From positions 1-64,000 of the forward strand of contig NZ_JAHWGU010000012.1 of assembly GCF_020873875.1 (NCBI RefSeq): 64,000 nucleotides of DNA, given 5' to 3'. Position 1 is the first letter of the stretch. Each line of letters opens with the position of its first letter. Source of the DNA: Actinoplanes sp. DH11 (GTDB lineage: Bacteria > Actinomycetota > Actinomycetes > Mycobacteriales > Micromonosporaceae). Shown piece after piece: positions 1 to 9,095 of the stretch. Made by a program: the position numbers and the translations under genes. The notes beneath the pieces were generated by a model. That model had not been told where the DNA came from. It did no database searches and saw only the letters and a list, made by a program, of their open reading frames with translations.

Positions 1-180
1 CGCCGCGGCCAGGCCCGCAGCCCCGCTTCTCCCCCAACCAGGCACCACGCCAAGTTCGTCACGGAATGACCGATGTCCGCCCCCGACCGCCGCAGCCCGG
101 ACGCCGACCAGCCGATACCACCCGCGCATCATCCGTGCCCTCACTGCCCCCCGGTGACGCCGGCCGCGCCGCCCAGGCGA

Positions 181-264
181 GATGTTGATCTGCTAGCGCT
201 ACGAAATCGCTGTGATCATGGGCCTGAAACCGCGATTTCGCATCGCTAGCAGATCAACAACGCC
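181..264 (+). repeat. hairpin repeat element, copy 1
   Basis: An 84-bp element starting GATGTTGATCTGCTAGCG and ending near CAGATCAACAACGCC. The outer arms (GTTGATCTGCTAGCG / CGCTAGCAGATCAAC) and inner arms (CGAAATCGC / GCGATTTCG) form a long imperfect palindrome around a short TGATCATGGGCCTGAAAC centre. The same element recurs at 17447, 49061 and 59822. All four copies lie in gaps between genes. Confidence 0.95.
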
Positions 265-707
265 AGTCGGGGCAAACGCAGCGGACAGCGGCTACTCCAT
301 TCGGTGATCGCGAGGCAACCGAGGGCAGGAAACACCACGCCGCGTCGGATCTGCTGGGCCCGCCGCTGCCGCGCCGACATCCTCCACCAGCTCCGCATCC
401 GAACCGCTACCAGCGCAAACGGGCGAATGAAGCTGCGCGCGCCGCGCGACGAAACCGTAGGTCGAGGCGACGCCGGCTCAGAACCGGTCATGGCACTGCC
501 GACGCCGGGTGCAATGACACGGCCTCGCCGAAAAGGACCGCTCGAAGGGACGACCAGAGCCACGACGACGCGCCGCTCGTGCGACTTTTCAGCCGCTCGG
601 AAAAGGAGCGCGTAAAGGTGATCGAAACGGGACGGATAGCCGCTCGTATCAAGGCAGGAAGAGAGATGGATCGGAGCGAAGGCACTGCCGGCGTGAGTTG
701 ACTCTGC

Positions 708-911
708 GGCCAGACGGCCAGACGGCCAGACGGCCAGACGGCCAGACGGCCAGACGGCCAGACGGCCAGACGGCCAGACGGCCAGACGGCCAGACGGCCA
801 GACGGCCAGACGGCCAGACGTGAGCCGGCCAGACGTGAGCCGGCCAGACGTGAGCCGGCCAGACGTGAGCCGGCCAGACGTGAAGGCGGCCAGACGTGAA
901 GGCGGCCAGGC
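708..911. repeat. composite minisatellite (8-, 15- and 16-bp units)
   Basis: Fourteen consecutive perfect GGCCAGAC octamers (708–819) are followed by four 15-bp units GTGAGCCGGCCAGAC (820–879) and two 16-bp units of the form GTGAAGGCGGCCAGAC (880–911). Each longer unit still contains the octamer, so the array grew by stepwise addition. It lies between genes. Its lack of unique spacers excludes a CRISPR. Confidence 0.95.
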
Positions 912-1083
912 GTGAAGGCGCCGCCGCAACGCCAGTGACGGCGAGCGGCCCCCGGGTCGAGCAGCTGAAGTCGGCTGCGGCCGGCTGCCAAGGCTGCGAA
1001 GCGCACGAGAATACGACTCGGACCGTCCGGTCTTCGGCCGCGGCGCCGGACACGCACGCCGCCAGGAGGGCGACCGATGGGGT

Positions 1084-2685
1084 TCAGCTGGGACGGCTGG
1101 GATCGTGGGCAGCGCCGGGTTCGGTGATGTCGGGGGCTCGGTCGCCGGTGGGCACGGAGTAAGGGGCGGGTACGGCGCCGGGCGCGGACTCCGCCGACCC
1201 GGACGCGCCGGTTTTGCGGGCAGGCTCGCCCGCATCAGGCCCCGCGCCTCTGAGGGCCGCAAGCTCGAGGTCCGCCCTGGTCGCGGCGTTGGTGACGGGT
1301 TCGACATCGACGGCGAGGCCAGGGGCGGCCCCGGAACCGGAGGTGGCAAAGGAGCCGGAGGTGGCAGCGGAGCCCGAGGCGGCCCCGGAACCGGAGGTGG
1401 CGGCGAGGCTAGGGGCGGCCCCGGAACCGGAGGTGGCAGAGGGGCCGGAGGTGGCAGCGGAGCCCGAGGTGGCTGTGAGGCCCGAGTTGGGGGCGGCAAG
1501 GCCCGAGGCCGGGGTGAGCCGGCGGTGGCGGAACTCGGCGGGGAGGACGGCGAGGGCTACGAGGACGCCGACGGCGCCGACGGCTGCGAAGCCCCAGGGG
1601 GCGCCCTTCGAGTCGATGGCCAGGCCGGCGAGGGGGCCGCCGAGGGCGACGCCGACGGTGAGGGCCGAGTTGTGCAGGCCCATGGCCTCGCCGCGGGCGG
1701 CGGCCGGGATCATGCGGCTGATGGCGTCGGAGCTGGCGGTGATGGTGGGGGCGCAGAGGGCGCCTGCGGGGGTGAGGAGGAGGGCCAGCAGCCACCAGTG
1801 GTCGCCGCCGAGGCCGACGGGGATGGTGAGCAGGGCCATCGGGGCGAAGAGGGCGAGGGCGGGGACGCCGCGGCGGATGGTGCCGTAGACGAAGCCTCCG
1901 ACGAGGGAGCCCAGGGCCCAGAGGGAGAGGACGAGGCCGGTCCACTGGAGTTCGCCGGACTCGCGCAGCACCGCGACGACGGCGACGTCGGTGCCGGAGA
2001 GCACCAGCGTGGCGGCCATCGTGACGGCCAGGATCGCGACGAAGCGCGGCTTGAGCCAGCTGCGCCGGGGGACCCGCTCGCCGCTGGCGACCGGCGCCTC
2101 GTGCGCGGCCCGGATCGGTGGGTTGAGCAGCCAGAGACCGAGGCCGGAGAGGAGGATGCCGCCGGCCAGGGCGAGCATCGCGGCGCGCGGGCCGGCGGTG
2201 GTGGCGATCAGGACGCCGAGCGCGGGGCCGGCCATGAACGACATCTCGGTGGTGATCGAGTCGAGGGCGAAGGCGGGCAGCCGATGCGACTCGGGTGTCA
2301 GGGCGGCGATCGACTGCCGCGCCACCGAGAACGCCGGCAGGGCCAGGAAGCCACCGACGACGGCGACCGGGAGCAGCGCCCAGTAGGGCAGGGACTGCGC
2401 GATCAGCCAGTAGATCACCTCGGCCACGGTGGTCAGCACCAGGACGGGCCGCAGCCCACGCCTGTCGATCAGCCGGCCCATCACCGGCGCGCCGACCGAG
2501 CCGCCGATCGTGGCGGCCGCGCCGATCAGGCCCGCCGCGCCGTAACCCCGGCCGAGGTCGGTGACGACGTGCAGGGTGAGCACCACGGTCGCGGCCGCGA
2601 TCGGGATGCGGGCGAGCGTGGCGACCACCAGCAACGACCGGATCTTCGGCAGTGCGAGGGTTTCCCGGTAAGGCGTGAGCAACAT
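1084..2685 (-). CDS. MFS transporter with repetitive C-terminal tail
   Basis: A 533-aa major facilitator superfamily permease, probably a drug or metabolite exporter. About twelve hydrophobic segments fill residues ~15–390, with an MFS loop 2–3 signature (GRLIDRRGLRPVL). The start chosen (MLLTPYRE) has GGAGGT upstream; a start 24 codons further up is possible. After the last membrane segment the protein carries ~140 residues unlike any MFS core: hexapeptide repeats of ATSGSG/AAPGLA type encoded by 18-bp tandem DNA repeats (1317–1480), then an acidic low-complexity end. The tail is presumably cytoplasmic and disordered. The substrate cannot be told from sequence. A strong hairpin separates the gene from ctaD upstream. 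Confidence 0.8.
   Translation of the reverse strand: MLLTPYRETLALPKIRSLLVVATLARIPIAAATVVLTLHVVTDLGRGYGAAGLIGAAATIGGSVGAPVMGRLIDRRGLRPVLVLTTVAEVIYWLIAQSLPYWALLPVAVVGGFLALPAFSVARQSIAALTPESHRLPAFALDSITTEMSFMAGPALGVLIATTAGPRAAMLALAGGILLSGLGLWLLNPPIRAAHEAPVASGERVPRRSWLKPRFVAILAVTMAATLVLSGTDVAVVAVLRESGELQWTGLVLSLWALGSLVGGFVYGTIRRGVPALALFAPMALLTIPVGLGGDHWWLLALLLTPAGALCAPTITASSDAISRMIPAAARGEAMGLHNSALTVGVALGGPLAGLAIDSKGAPWGFAAVGAVGVLVALAVLPAEFRHRRLTPASGLAAPNSGLTATSGSAATSGPSATSGSGAAPSLAATSGSGAASGSAATSGSFATSGSGAAPGLAVDVEPVTNAATRADLELAALRGAGPDAGEPARKTGASGSAESAPGAVPAPYSVPTGDRAPDITEPGAAHDPSRPS
1317..1480. repeat. 18-bp tandem repeat inside MFS tail
   Basis: Roughly nine imperfect 18-bp units (GGAACCGGAGGTGGC plus three variable bases on the plus strand) encode six-residue repeats, ATSGSx or AAPxLA, on the minus strand. 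The unit is a multiple of three, so the MFS frame is preserved. Confidence 0.85.
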
Positions 2686-2770
2686 GACGATCCTGACCTC
2701 CGCCGCCGATCCTCTCGCAGGGGTACGACAGAAACCATCGGGTTTGAGCAGCGTCACGTAACGCGACGGA

Positions 2771-2801
2771 AACGGGCCGGCCCGAATGGGCCGGCCCGTT
2801 T
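2771..2801. terminator. hairpin terminator downstream of ctaD
   Basis: A near-perfect palindrome, AACGGGCCGGCCC-GAAT-GGGCCGGCCCGTT, lies just after the ctaD stop codon on the minus strand and before the MFS start. It is a strong GC stem with short A/T tracts on both sides and could act in both directions. Confidence 0.8.
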
Positions 2802-2816
2802 CTCACGAGAGGTGTG

Positions 2817-4562
2817 TCAGCGGTCGCTGCGGTCTTCCGGGTAGGTCGCGCCACCGTCGGACTCCGCGGAGAGCGGCCGGGCGCCACCCTCCGGCGGGCC
2901 GGCCAGCGAGTGGCCGGCGGCCAGCTCCGGGAACTTCTCGTCGAACGCGGGGCGCTCGGAGCGGATCCGCGGCATCCGGTCGAAGTTGCGCAGCGGCGGC
3001 GGGGTGGTGGTGGCCCACTCGAGCGAGTTGCCGTGACCCCACGGGTCGTTCGCGGTGACCACCGTGCCGACCTTGTACGACTTCCAGACGTTGTAGATGA
3101 ACGGCAGGGTCGACAGGCCGAGGACGAACGAGCCGACCGTCGAGAACGTGTTCAGGAAGGTGAAGTCGTCGCCCGGCAGGTAGTCGGCGTACCGCCGCGG
3201 CATGCCCTTGGTGCCCAGCCAGTGCTGCACCAGGAAGGTCGCGTGGAAGCCGAGGAACGTCAGCCAGAAGTGAATCTTGGCGAGCCGCTCGTCGAGCATC
3301 CGGCCGAACATCTTCGGGAACCAGAAGTAGATGCCGGCGAAGACCGCGAACACGATCGTGCCGAACAGCACGTAGTGGAAGTGCGCGATCACGAAGTACG
3401 AGTCGGAGACGTGGAAGTCGATCGGCGGGGCGGCGAGCAGTACGCCGGAGAGACCACCGAAGAGGAACGTCACCATGAAGCCGACCGCGAAGAGCATCGG
3501 CGACTCGAAACTGATCTGGCCGCGCCACATGGTGCCGATCCAGACGAAGAACTTCATGCCGGTCGGCACCGCGATCAGGAAGCTCAGGAAGCTGAAGAAC
3601 GGCAGCAGCACCTGGCCGGTGGCGAACATGTGGTGCGCCCACACGCTCATCGACAGGGCGGCGATCAGCAGCGTCGCCGCGACCAGGCCCTTGTAGCCGA
3701 AGACCGGCTTGCGGCTGAACACCGGGATGACTTCGGTGATGATGCCGAAGAACGGCAGCGCGATGATGTACACCTCGGGGTGGCCGAAGAACCAGAAGAG
3801 GTGCTGCCAGAGCATCGGCCCGCCGGTCTCCACGTCGAAGACGTGGGCGCCGAGCACCCGGTCCGCGGCGAGCGCGAAGAGCGCGGCCGCCAGGAACGGG
3901 AAGACGAGGATCGCGAGCAGGGCCGTGACCAGCATGTTCCAGGTCATGATCGGCATCCGGAACATGGTCATGCCCGGTGCCCGCAGGGTGATGATCGTGG
4001 TGATCAGGTTGACCGAGCCGAGGATCGTGCCCAGACCCGACAGAGCCAGGCCGACGACCCACATGTTGCCGCCGACGCCCGGCGAGTGCAGCGAGTCACT
4101 CAGCGGGGTGTACGCGAACCAGCCGAAGTCAGCCGCGCCACCGGGGGTCAGGAAGCCACCGATGGTGATCAGGCCGCCGAACAGGTAGAGCCAGTAGGCG
4201 AACGCGTTCAGCCGGGGGAACGACACGTCGGGCGCGCCGATCTGGATCGGCACCACGTAGTTGCCGAACGCGAACACGATCGGTGTCGCGAAGAACAGCA
4301 GCATGATCGTGCCGTGCATGGTGAACAGCTGGTTGTACTGCTCGGGCGACAGCAGCTGCATGCCGGGCCGGGCCAGCTCGGCGCGCATCAGCAGCGCCAT
4401 CAAACCACCCAGCATGAAGAACACGAAGGCCGTGATCATGTACATGATCCCGATCTGCTTCGCGTCCGTCGTGCGCAGGATCCGAGCAAGCGCCGAACCC
4501 TTGACCTGCCGTCGCACCGGATATGGTCGGGTCGCGATCGGCGACGGCGCAACGGTCGTCAC
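2817..4562 (-). CDS. ctaD: cytochrome c oxidase subunit I (aa3-type)
   Basis: Catalytic subunit of the terminal aa3 oxidase, an integral membrane protein that reduces O2 at the haem a3–CuB centre and pumps protons. The 581 aa match the actinobacterial family length. Visible ligands: haem a His83 (TMHGTIM) and His396 (HFHYVLFG, with His394 for haem a3); CuB His261 in GHPEVY with the cross-linked Tyr265; and His310/His311 (AHHMFATG). The start is GTG (MTTVAPSP) preceded by GGAGG. The C-terminal ~60 residues are a soluble tail typical of actinobacteria. ctaC/ctaE are not adjacent, as is usual for a stand-alone ctaD in this group. Confidence 0.98.
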   Translation of the reverse strand: MTTVAPSPIATRPYPVRRQVKGSALARILRTTDAKQIGIMYMITAFVFFMLGGLMALLMRAELARPGMQLLSPEQYNQLFTMHGTIMLLFFATPIVFAFGNYVVPIQIGAPDVSFPRLNAFAYWLYLFGGLITIGGFLTPGGAADFGWFAYTPLSDSLHSPGVGGNMWVVGLALSGLGTILGSVNLITTIITLRAPGMTMFRMPIMTWNMLVTALLAILVFPFLAAALFALAADRVLGAHVFDVETGGPMLWQHLFWFFGHPEVYIIALPFFGIITEVIPVFSRKPVFGYKGLVAATLLIAALSMSVWAHHMFATGQVLLPFFSFLSFLIAVPTGMKFFVWIGTMWRGQISFESPMLFAVGFMVTFLFGGLSGVLLAAPPIDFHVSDSYFVIAHFHYVLFGTIVFAVFAGIYFWFPKMFGRMLDERLAKIHFWLTFLGFHATFLVQHWLGTKGMPRRYADYLPGDDFTFLNTFSTVGSFVLGLSTLPFIYNVWKSYKVGTVVTANDPWGHGNSLEWATTTPPPLRNFDRMPRIRSERPAFDEKFPELAAGHSLAGPPEGGARPLSAESDGGATYPEDRSDR

Positions 4563-4734
4563 GAAATGCCTCCGTTGTCTCGTTCGTGCCTCTCAGGATT
4601 CCCTGAAGATCGGGCGTATCCCGCTGGCAGAATAGTCCCCCTCCTGCCATCGGCTGGCGCGGGGTGACCCCACCGGCCCCGATGGACAGCGTCCACCCAG
4701 GTCCGCGAGCATCGATCGCGGTGGCGGCGCGGTT

Positions 4735-5841
4735 CTAAACGGGAGACACCAGGTCGCGGTAGTGGTCGGTGAAGATGCGGAGGCCGCGGCGGCGCAGCAT
4801 CGGGTCGCGCAGCGTGGGCGGCACGTCCCTGGTGCGGTCCCGTTCCCGGGTCCGCTCGCGCACCTCGGCACAGCGGGGCCGGCGGCGCTCCTCGTAGGCC
4901 CGCAGAGCCGTGCGGATGTCACCGGCAGCGCCGCGCAACTCCTGGCCGAGCACCCAACCGTCCTCGAACGACATCGCGGCACCCTGTGCCAGGGTCGGCG
5001 CGGTGGCGTGCGCCGCGTCGCCGACCAGCACGACCGGCCCGGTGGACCAGCTCGGCAGCACGACCTCGTCGGTGCGCGCGACCTGCACCTTCTCCACCTT
5101 GTCGAGGATCGCCGGCACCGGGCCGCCGAACGAGCCGAAGAGCTCGATCAGCCGTTTCCGCGGATCCTCCGGGTTCGGGCTGTCGGGTGCGGTCTCGTCG
5201 GCGTAGCAGTAGATCCGGCGGCCACCCATCGGCATCGCGACGAACGACGCGCGCCGGCCGAGCAGCGCGGTCCAGTCGGTGAGCGGCGGCCCGCCGCTGA
5301 CCACGGACCGGTAGACGATCTGACCCGTCGGCACGGCCGGCCCACCCAGGCCCGCCTTCTCCCGGATCGTGGAGCGGCGCCCGTCGGCGCCGACGACCAG
5401 GTCGTATTCCGCGACGGTGCCGGTGGAGAACTCCACCTTGGCGGCACCGTCCACGATCTCCAGGCCGGTGACCTCGGTCTCGTAGCGGACGTCGCCGCCC
5501 ACCGCGGTGAGCAGCACCTGCTGGAGGTCACCCCGGCCCAGCGCCCGGGACTCGCCGACGCCGGCCCAGAGGGCGGCCACGTCCATCTCGAAGAGCTCGC
5601 GGCCCCGCGTGTCCAGGAAGACCTGCCGGAAGATCAGATCGCCGAGCGGGCGCAACGGGACGTCGAGACCCAGGAGCCGCAGCGCCCGGGAGGCGTTGCC
5701 CGGAAGGTAGATGCCCGCGCCGGGGACGACCGTGGCGGGCAGGGCCTCGACCACATCCGGACGGAAGCCGGCGACGCGCAACCCTCGCGCCGCAGCCAGG
5801 CCGGCAATGCCGGCACCCACCACGAGGATGCGCAAGGTCAT
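4735..5841 (-). CDS. FAD-dependent monooxygenase (PHBH-type)
   Basis: A 368-aa flavoprotein of the aromatic-ring hydroxylase/salicylate hydroxylase fold. The N-terminal Rossmann motif VVGAGIAGLAAA binds the ADP part of FAD. The DG motif (VVGADGRRSTIR) lies near residue 160, and the GD motif (VVLVGDAAHATAPTLAQGA) near residue 280. No membrane segments. I chose MTLRILVV as start because the dinucleotide motif normally begins within the first ten residues; the frame stays open 38 codons upstream. It stands alone between ctaD and the LigD-like gene, so the substrate is unknown. Confidence 0.88.
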   Translation of the reverse strand: MTLRILVVGAGIAGLAAARGLRVAGFRPDVVEALPATVVPGAGIYLPGNASRALRLLGLDVPLRPLGDLIFRQVFLDTRGRELFEMDVAALWAGVGESRALGRGDLQQVLLTAVGGDVRYETEVTGLEIVDGAAKVEFSTGTVAEYDLVVGADGRRSTIREKAGLGGPAVPTGQIVYRSVVSGGPPLTDWTALLGRRASFVAMPMGGRRIYCYADETAPDSPNPEDPRKRLIELFGSFGGPVPAILDKVEKVQVARTDEVVLPSWSTGPVVLVGDAAHATAPTLAQGAAMSFEDGWVLGQELRGAAGDIRTALRAYEERRRPRCAEVRERTRERDRTRDVPPTLRDPMLRRRGLRIFTDHYRDLVSPV

Positions 5842-5976
5842 CGCACCAACGCTTTCTTGTCGATGGATACGCGTCGGAGCCAAGACACTACCCCCAGCCA
5901 CCATCGCGGGGGAACACCCGCGATCAACATCTAGTCCGATTTGTTCGCGGACCACCCCCTTGGCGGTGACTCGGTC

Positions 5977-6162
5977 TCATGTGGTGGAACTGCCCTGAAC
6001 GTCGATTTCGCCGAAGGCGCGGCCGGCCCGGGCGAGCGCGACGGCCCGGCGCATCCGCAGGATCCGGCGGGCCGCACGCGGCGATCCCTCCGCCAGCGGC
6101 CGGGCAACCCAGGAACCCGCTGTCGCACTGCTCCGGGCGGCGAACGCCGTCGAGGAAGTCAT
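5977..6162 (-). CDS. possible small protein (61 aa)
   Basis: An ATG-started frame of 61 residues, rich in Ala/Arg/Ser (MTSSTAFAARSSATAG to the C-terminal IDVQGSSTT), in the gap between the monooxygenase and the LigD-like gene. It has no recognisable domain and only a weak ribosome binding site (GGTTGAG). It is listed because its codon use resembles coding sequence; it may equally be noise in a high-GC gap. Confidence 0.25.
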   Translation of the reverse strand: MTSSTAFAARSSATAGSWVARPLAEGSPRAARRILRMRRAVALARAGRAFGEIDVQGSSTT

Positions 6163-6250
6163 GTGGACACTCAACCACCGGGGTACGACAGTTTTCCCCG
6201 TCGAGTTACACCGGTGTATTTCTGCCGGAACGCGGGCAGACAATCGTCCC

Positions 6251-7324
6251 ATGACGGATCGCCTCGACGAGTACCGCAGCAAACGGGACGCCCGTCGCAC
6301 CCCCGAACCGATTCCCGCCGCGCCGCCCGATCCGGCGGCGCCGAAGTGCCGGTTCGTCATCCAGCAGCACCACGCCCGCAGCCTGCACTGGGACGTCCGC
6401 CTGGAGCGCGACGGCGTGCTGGTCTCGTTCGCGGTGCCCCGCGGCCTCCCCCGCGACCAGGCCCGCAACCACCTGGCCAAACACACCGAGGATCACCCGC
6501 TGGAATACCTCGGCTTCACCGGCGAGATCCCGGCCGGCGAGTACGGGGGCGGCCGGATGACCATTCACGACCGGGGCACCTACGAGACCGACAAGTGGCG
6601 GGACGACGAGATCGGCGTGACGTTCCACGGCGAGCGCACGAACGGGCGTTACGTCTTCTTCCAGACCGGCGGCCGGGACTGGATGGTGCGCCGGATGGAC
6701 CCGGCCGAGCCGGGCTGGGAGCCGATGCCCGAGACCGTCCCGCCGATGCTGGCGACCCGGGTGGCGGGACTGCCGCCGGACGACGCCGACTGGGGTTACG
6801 AGATGGCGTGGGGCGGGCGCCGCGTCACGGCGTACATCTCCGGTGGAAGAACTCGCCTCGCCGATGCCGACGGCGCCGATGTGACCTCGTGGTACCCGGA
6901 GATCCGCCTGATCGGTCCGGCGCTCGCGCCGATCGAGGCGGTGCTCGACGGTGAGATCCTCGCGTTCGACGGCGCCCGGCCCGCGCCTGAGCTGCTGACC
7001 CGGCGCAAGGCGCCGAAGGACTCCGCCGCGGCACGGCGGGCTGCGGAACGCACGCCGGTGCATCTGATGGTGTACGACCTGCTCTGGCTCGAAGGCCACT
7101 CCACGACGGAACTGGTCCGCTACGCCGAGCGCCGTGAGCTCCTGGACGGGCTGGGTCTGACCGGCGAGCACTGGCAGACACCGCCGTTCTTCGCCGGTGG
7201 CGGCGAGTTCGCCCTGGAGGCCGCCCGCGCGCAGGGTCTGCCCGGCGTGGTGGCGAAGCGACTGGACTCGCCCTACCTGCCCGGCCGGCGCAGCCGCCTC
7301 TGGCTGAGCATCGCCGCGGACTGA
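6251..7324 (+). CDS. LigD-type 3'-phosphoesterase with degenerate ligase domain
   Basis: A 357-aa protein related to the NHEJ enzyme LigD. Residues ~33–150 are a phosphoesterase domain, which in the family trims 3' ends: HHARSLHWDVRLE carries the conserved His/Asp pattern, followed by AVPRGLP, GEYGGG and IHDRGTYE. Residues ~160–357 resemble the ATP-dependent ligase adenylation domain (DGEILAFD at 233, YDLLWLEG, PGVVAKRLDSPYLPGRRS). However, motif I, normally ExKxDGxR with the nucleotidyl lysine, reads EMAWGGRR, the last motif lysines are gone (WLSIAAD) and the OB-fold is absent. I infer a nuclease with a non-catalytic ligase remnant. The start MTDRLDEYR fits the family. No ku gene is adjacent. 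Confidence 0.85.
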   Translation: MTDRLDEYRSKRDARRTPEPIPAAPPDPAAPKCRFVIQQHHARSLHWDVRLERDGVLVSFAVPRGLPRDQARNHLAKHTEDHPLEYLGFTGEIPAGEYGGGRMTIHDRGTYETDKWRDDEIGVTFHGERTNGRYVFFQTGGRDWMVRRMDPAEPGWEPMPETVPPMLATRVAGLPPDDADWGYEMAWGGRRVTAYISGGRTRLADADGADVTSWYPEIRLIGPALAPIEAVLDGEILAFDGARPAPELLTRRKAPKDSAAARRAAERTPVHLMVYDLLWLEGHSTTELVRYAERRELLDGLGLTGEHWQTPPFFAGGGEFALEAARAQGLPGVVAKRLDSPYLPGRRSRLWLSIAAD

Positions 7325-7474
7325 CGGCGCGCGGCCCGATGCCGGGCCGGGATCCCGGCCCGGCGGTTCACTCCCGACGGACACCGTTGACCGTCCCGTT
7401 TTCCGCAGGTGCCGCCCCTGGCCGCCGATCAGGAGGTTTTCCACCGGACGCCACCGGGAAGGGTCGTCATCACG

Positions 7475-8455
7475 ATGCACGCCGACGTCTCCGCCGAACT
7501 CTGGAAGTCCGCGACCTGGGTGCTCGACACCGGCCGCGCGGACCAGCACACCCGGACCAGCTGGGATGCGGCGATCACGTCGATCGGGTTCGCCTACACC
7601 GACCCGGCGCGCGCCTGGCACGCGCTGCGGGCACTCTTCGAGGCGCAGCGACCGGACGGCCAGGTGCCGCACCAGAGCTTCGCACCGGGGTATGCGCGAA
7701 GCCCGTACCGCCGAGTTGTGCCCGCCCCGCACGCGGTGGCGGCCTGGGAGGTGTACCGGCACTCGGCCGGGCACGGTGCCGCCCGGATCCGGCAGGCCCA
7801 GGACGAGCTGGCCTGGCTCTATCCCCGCCTCTCCGCGCTGCAGGAGTTCCTGACCGACGAGGTGACGCATCCGGGACTGGACGCGCTGCTCGGCGCCGCC
7901 GACCTGGCCCTGTCCCAGATCGCCGGCGCGCTCGGCCGACCCGCCGACGCGGACCGTCACCGGGACCGGGCGCAGGCCGTCGCGGCCACGATGACGCGCC
8001 GGTTGTGGGATCCGTCGACCGGCACGTTCCGGGCCCGCGACCCGCGCACCGGCGAGGCCGGTCCGGCACACACCGCCGGTGGCCTGCTCCCGTTGCTGCT
8101 GCCGGACCTGCCGGCCGAGCACGCCGAGGCGATCCTGGCGGAGGTGGCGTCGGAGCGGTTCGGCATGCCGTTCCGAACCGGCCTGCCGGTGCCGATCGCC
8201 GGCGCCTCGGCCCGCGGTCCGATCCGCCCCGACCTGAACTGGCTGCTCCGCCGCGGCATGCTGGTGCACGGCCGGCGCCGGGAGGCGGAGGAACTGCGGG
8301 TCGCGGTGACCGGGTTGGTGCATGCGAACGGCCACTACGCGGAGTACGACCCGCACACCGGCGAGGGCCTCGGCGCGAGCTGCGACGAGCGGACCGCCGC
8401 ACTCTGCCTGGACCTGCTGGCCGACCGATCGGTCCGCGCCTACGCCCGCGCGTGA
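7475..8455 (+). CDS. GH63/trehalase-like (alpha/alpha)6 glycoside hydrolase
   Basis: A 326-aa cytoplasmic protein resembling the (alpha/alpha)6-barrel glucosidases of family GH63 and relatives (mannosyl/glucosylglycerate hydrolases). Supporting segments are SWDAAI near the N-terminus, EAQRPDGQVPHQ, GPIRPDLNWLLRRG near residue 250 and EYDPHTGEGLG near residue 290. These correspond to WD, Q.DG.iP, VWPNVNWLL and EY.P.TG in the family. It is ~100 residues shorter than typical members and has no signal peptide. The start MHADVSAELW was chosen for domain fit; an upstream in-frame ATG adds 22 residues. The substrate is unknown, though compatible-solute or glycan-derived glucosides are plausible. Confidence 0.7.
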   Translation: MHADVSAELWKSATWVLDTGRADQHTRTSWDAAITSIGFAYTDPARAWHALRALFEAQRPDGQVPHQSFAPGYARSPYRRVVPAPHAVAAWEVYRHSAGHGAARIRQAQDELAWLYPRLSALQEFLTDEVTHPGLDALLGAADLALSQIAGALGRPADADRHRDRAQAVAATMTRRLWDPSTGTFRARDPRTGEAGPAHTAGGLLPLLLPDLPAEHAEAILAEVASERFGMPFRTGLPVPIAGASARGPIRPDLNWLLRRGMLVHGRRREAEELRVAVTGLVHANGHYAEYDPHTGEGLGASCDERTAALCLDLLADRSVRAYARA

Positions 8456-8471
8456 CCCGCGATCCTGACGC

Positions 8472-8957
8472 TCACGCCTGCGCCTGACCTCCCGGCCGGC
8501 GCACCTCGACCGGCTCCTTCAGCAGCGCCTCGGAGAGCCGGCCCAGCTGGCGCCCCTGCGCCGCGGTGAGCCGGTCGAAGACCAGCTGATGCACCGCCTC
8601 GGCGTGCCCCGGAGCCGTCTCGATCACCTTGGCCAGCCCGTCGTCGGTGAGCACCGCGATCTGGACCCGGCCGTCGGCGGCGTCACGCTCCCGGCGGACC
8701 CAGCCCTTCTCCTCGAGTCGCGCCACCACGTGGGAGAGCCGGGAGAGGGAGGCGGAGGCCTGTTTCGCGAGCCGGCTCATGCCGAGCCGGCGATCCGGAC
8801 GCTCGGAGAGGGTGACCAGGACCAGATAGCCCATGTGGGTCAGCCCGGCGTCCCGCTGGAGTTGAGCCTCCAGCGCTGCCGGCATCTTGACGAGCACCTC
8901 GACGAGCAGCCGCCAGGTGCGCTGCTGCTCCTGGGTCAACCAGCGAGCCTCGTCCAT
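8472..8957 (-). CDS. MarR family transcriptional regulator
   Basis: A 161-aa winged-helix dimer. The helix-turn-helix spans residues ~55–90 (GMSRLAKQASASLSRLSHVVARLEEKG), followed by the wing motif RRERDAADGRVQIAVLTDDG with the typical D.R...V.LT pattern. Flanking helices supply the dimer interface. It is convergent with the GH63-like gene (16-bp gap) and has no obvious divergent target, since the gap upstream leads into a terminator. The ligand is unknown. Confidence 0.92.
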   Translation of the reverse strand: MDEARWLTQEQQRTWRLLVEVLVKMPAALEAQLQRDAGLTHMGYLVLVTLSERPDRRLGMSRLAKQASASLSRLSHVVARLEEKGWVRRERDAADGRVQIAVLTDDGLAKVIETAPGHAEAVHQLVFDRLTAAQGRQLGRLSEALLKEPVEVRRPGGQAQA

Positions 8958-9095
8958 GGTGGAAGGTTAGTGCCGGACGGACGCCCGGCCGGCGGCCGGG
9001 CGTCAGAGATCCGTCAAGATCCATATATCGGTGCTGGATTCGATCGACTTACGTGAACTTCGGCGGGTAGTCTGTGCGGGGACTTTCACCCCGAC

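Larger units (their letters stand above)
1..1083. other. non-coding stretch with hairpin element and minisatellite
   Basis: I see no convincing gene here. Open frames exist on both strands, but they are long only because the sequence is very GC-rich. Their translations are low-complexity Pro/Arg/Ser strings, or direct translations of the 8-bp repeat at 708–911, with no recognisable domain. The stretch holds one hairpin element (181–264) and the minisatellite. The 3' end of the MFS gene begins at 1084. Confidence 0.6.

Noticed and set aside
708..911. CRISPR-like array
   Set aside because: Units are 8–16 bp with no unique spacers of 30 bp and no cas genes.
246..1499. Long minus-strand frame across the minisatellite
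   Set aside because: Its translation is Pro-rich low complexity and SGRLAVWP repeats from the 8-bp array, with no domain or start signal.
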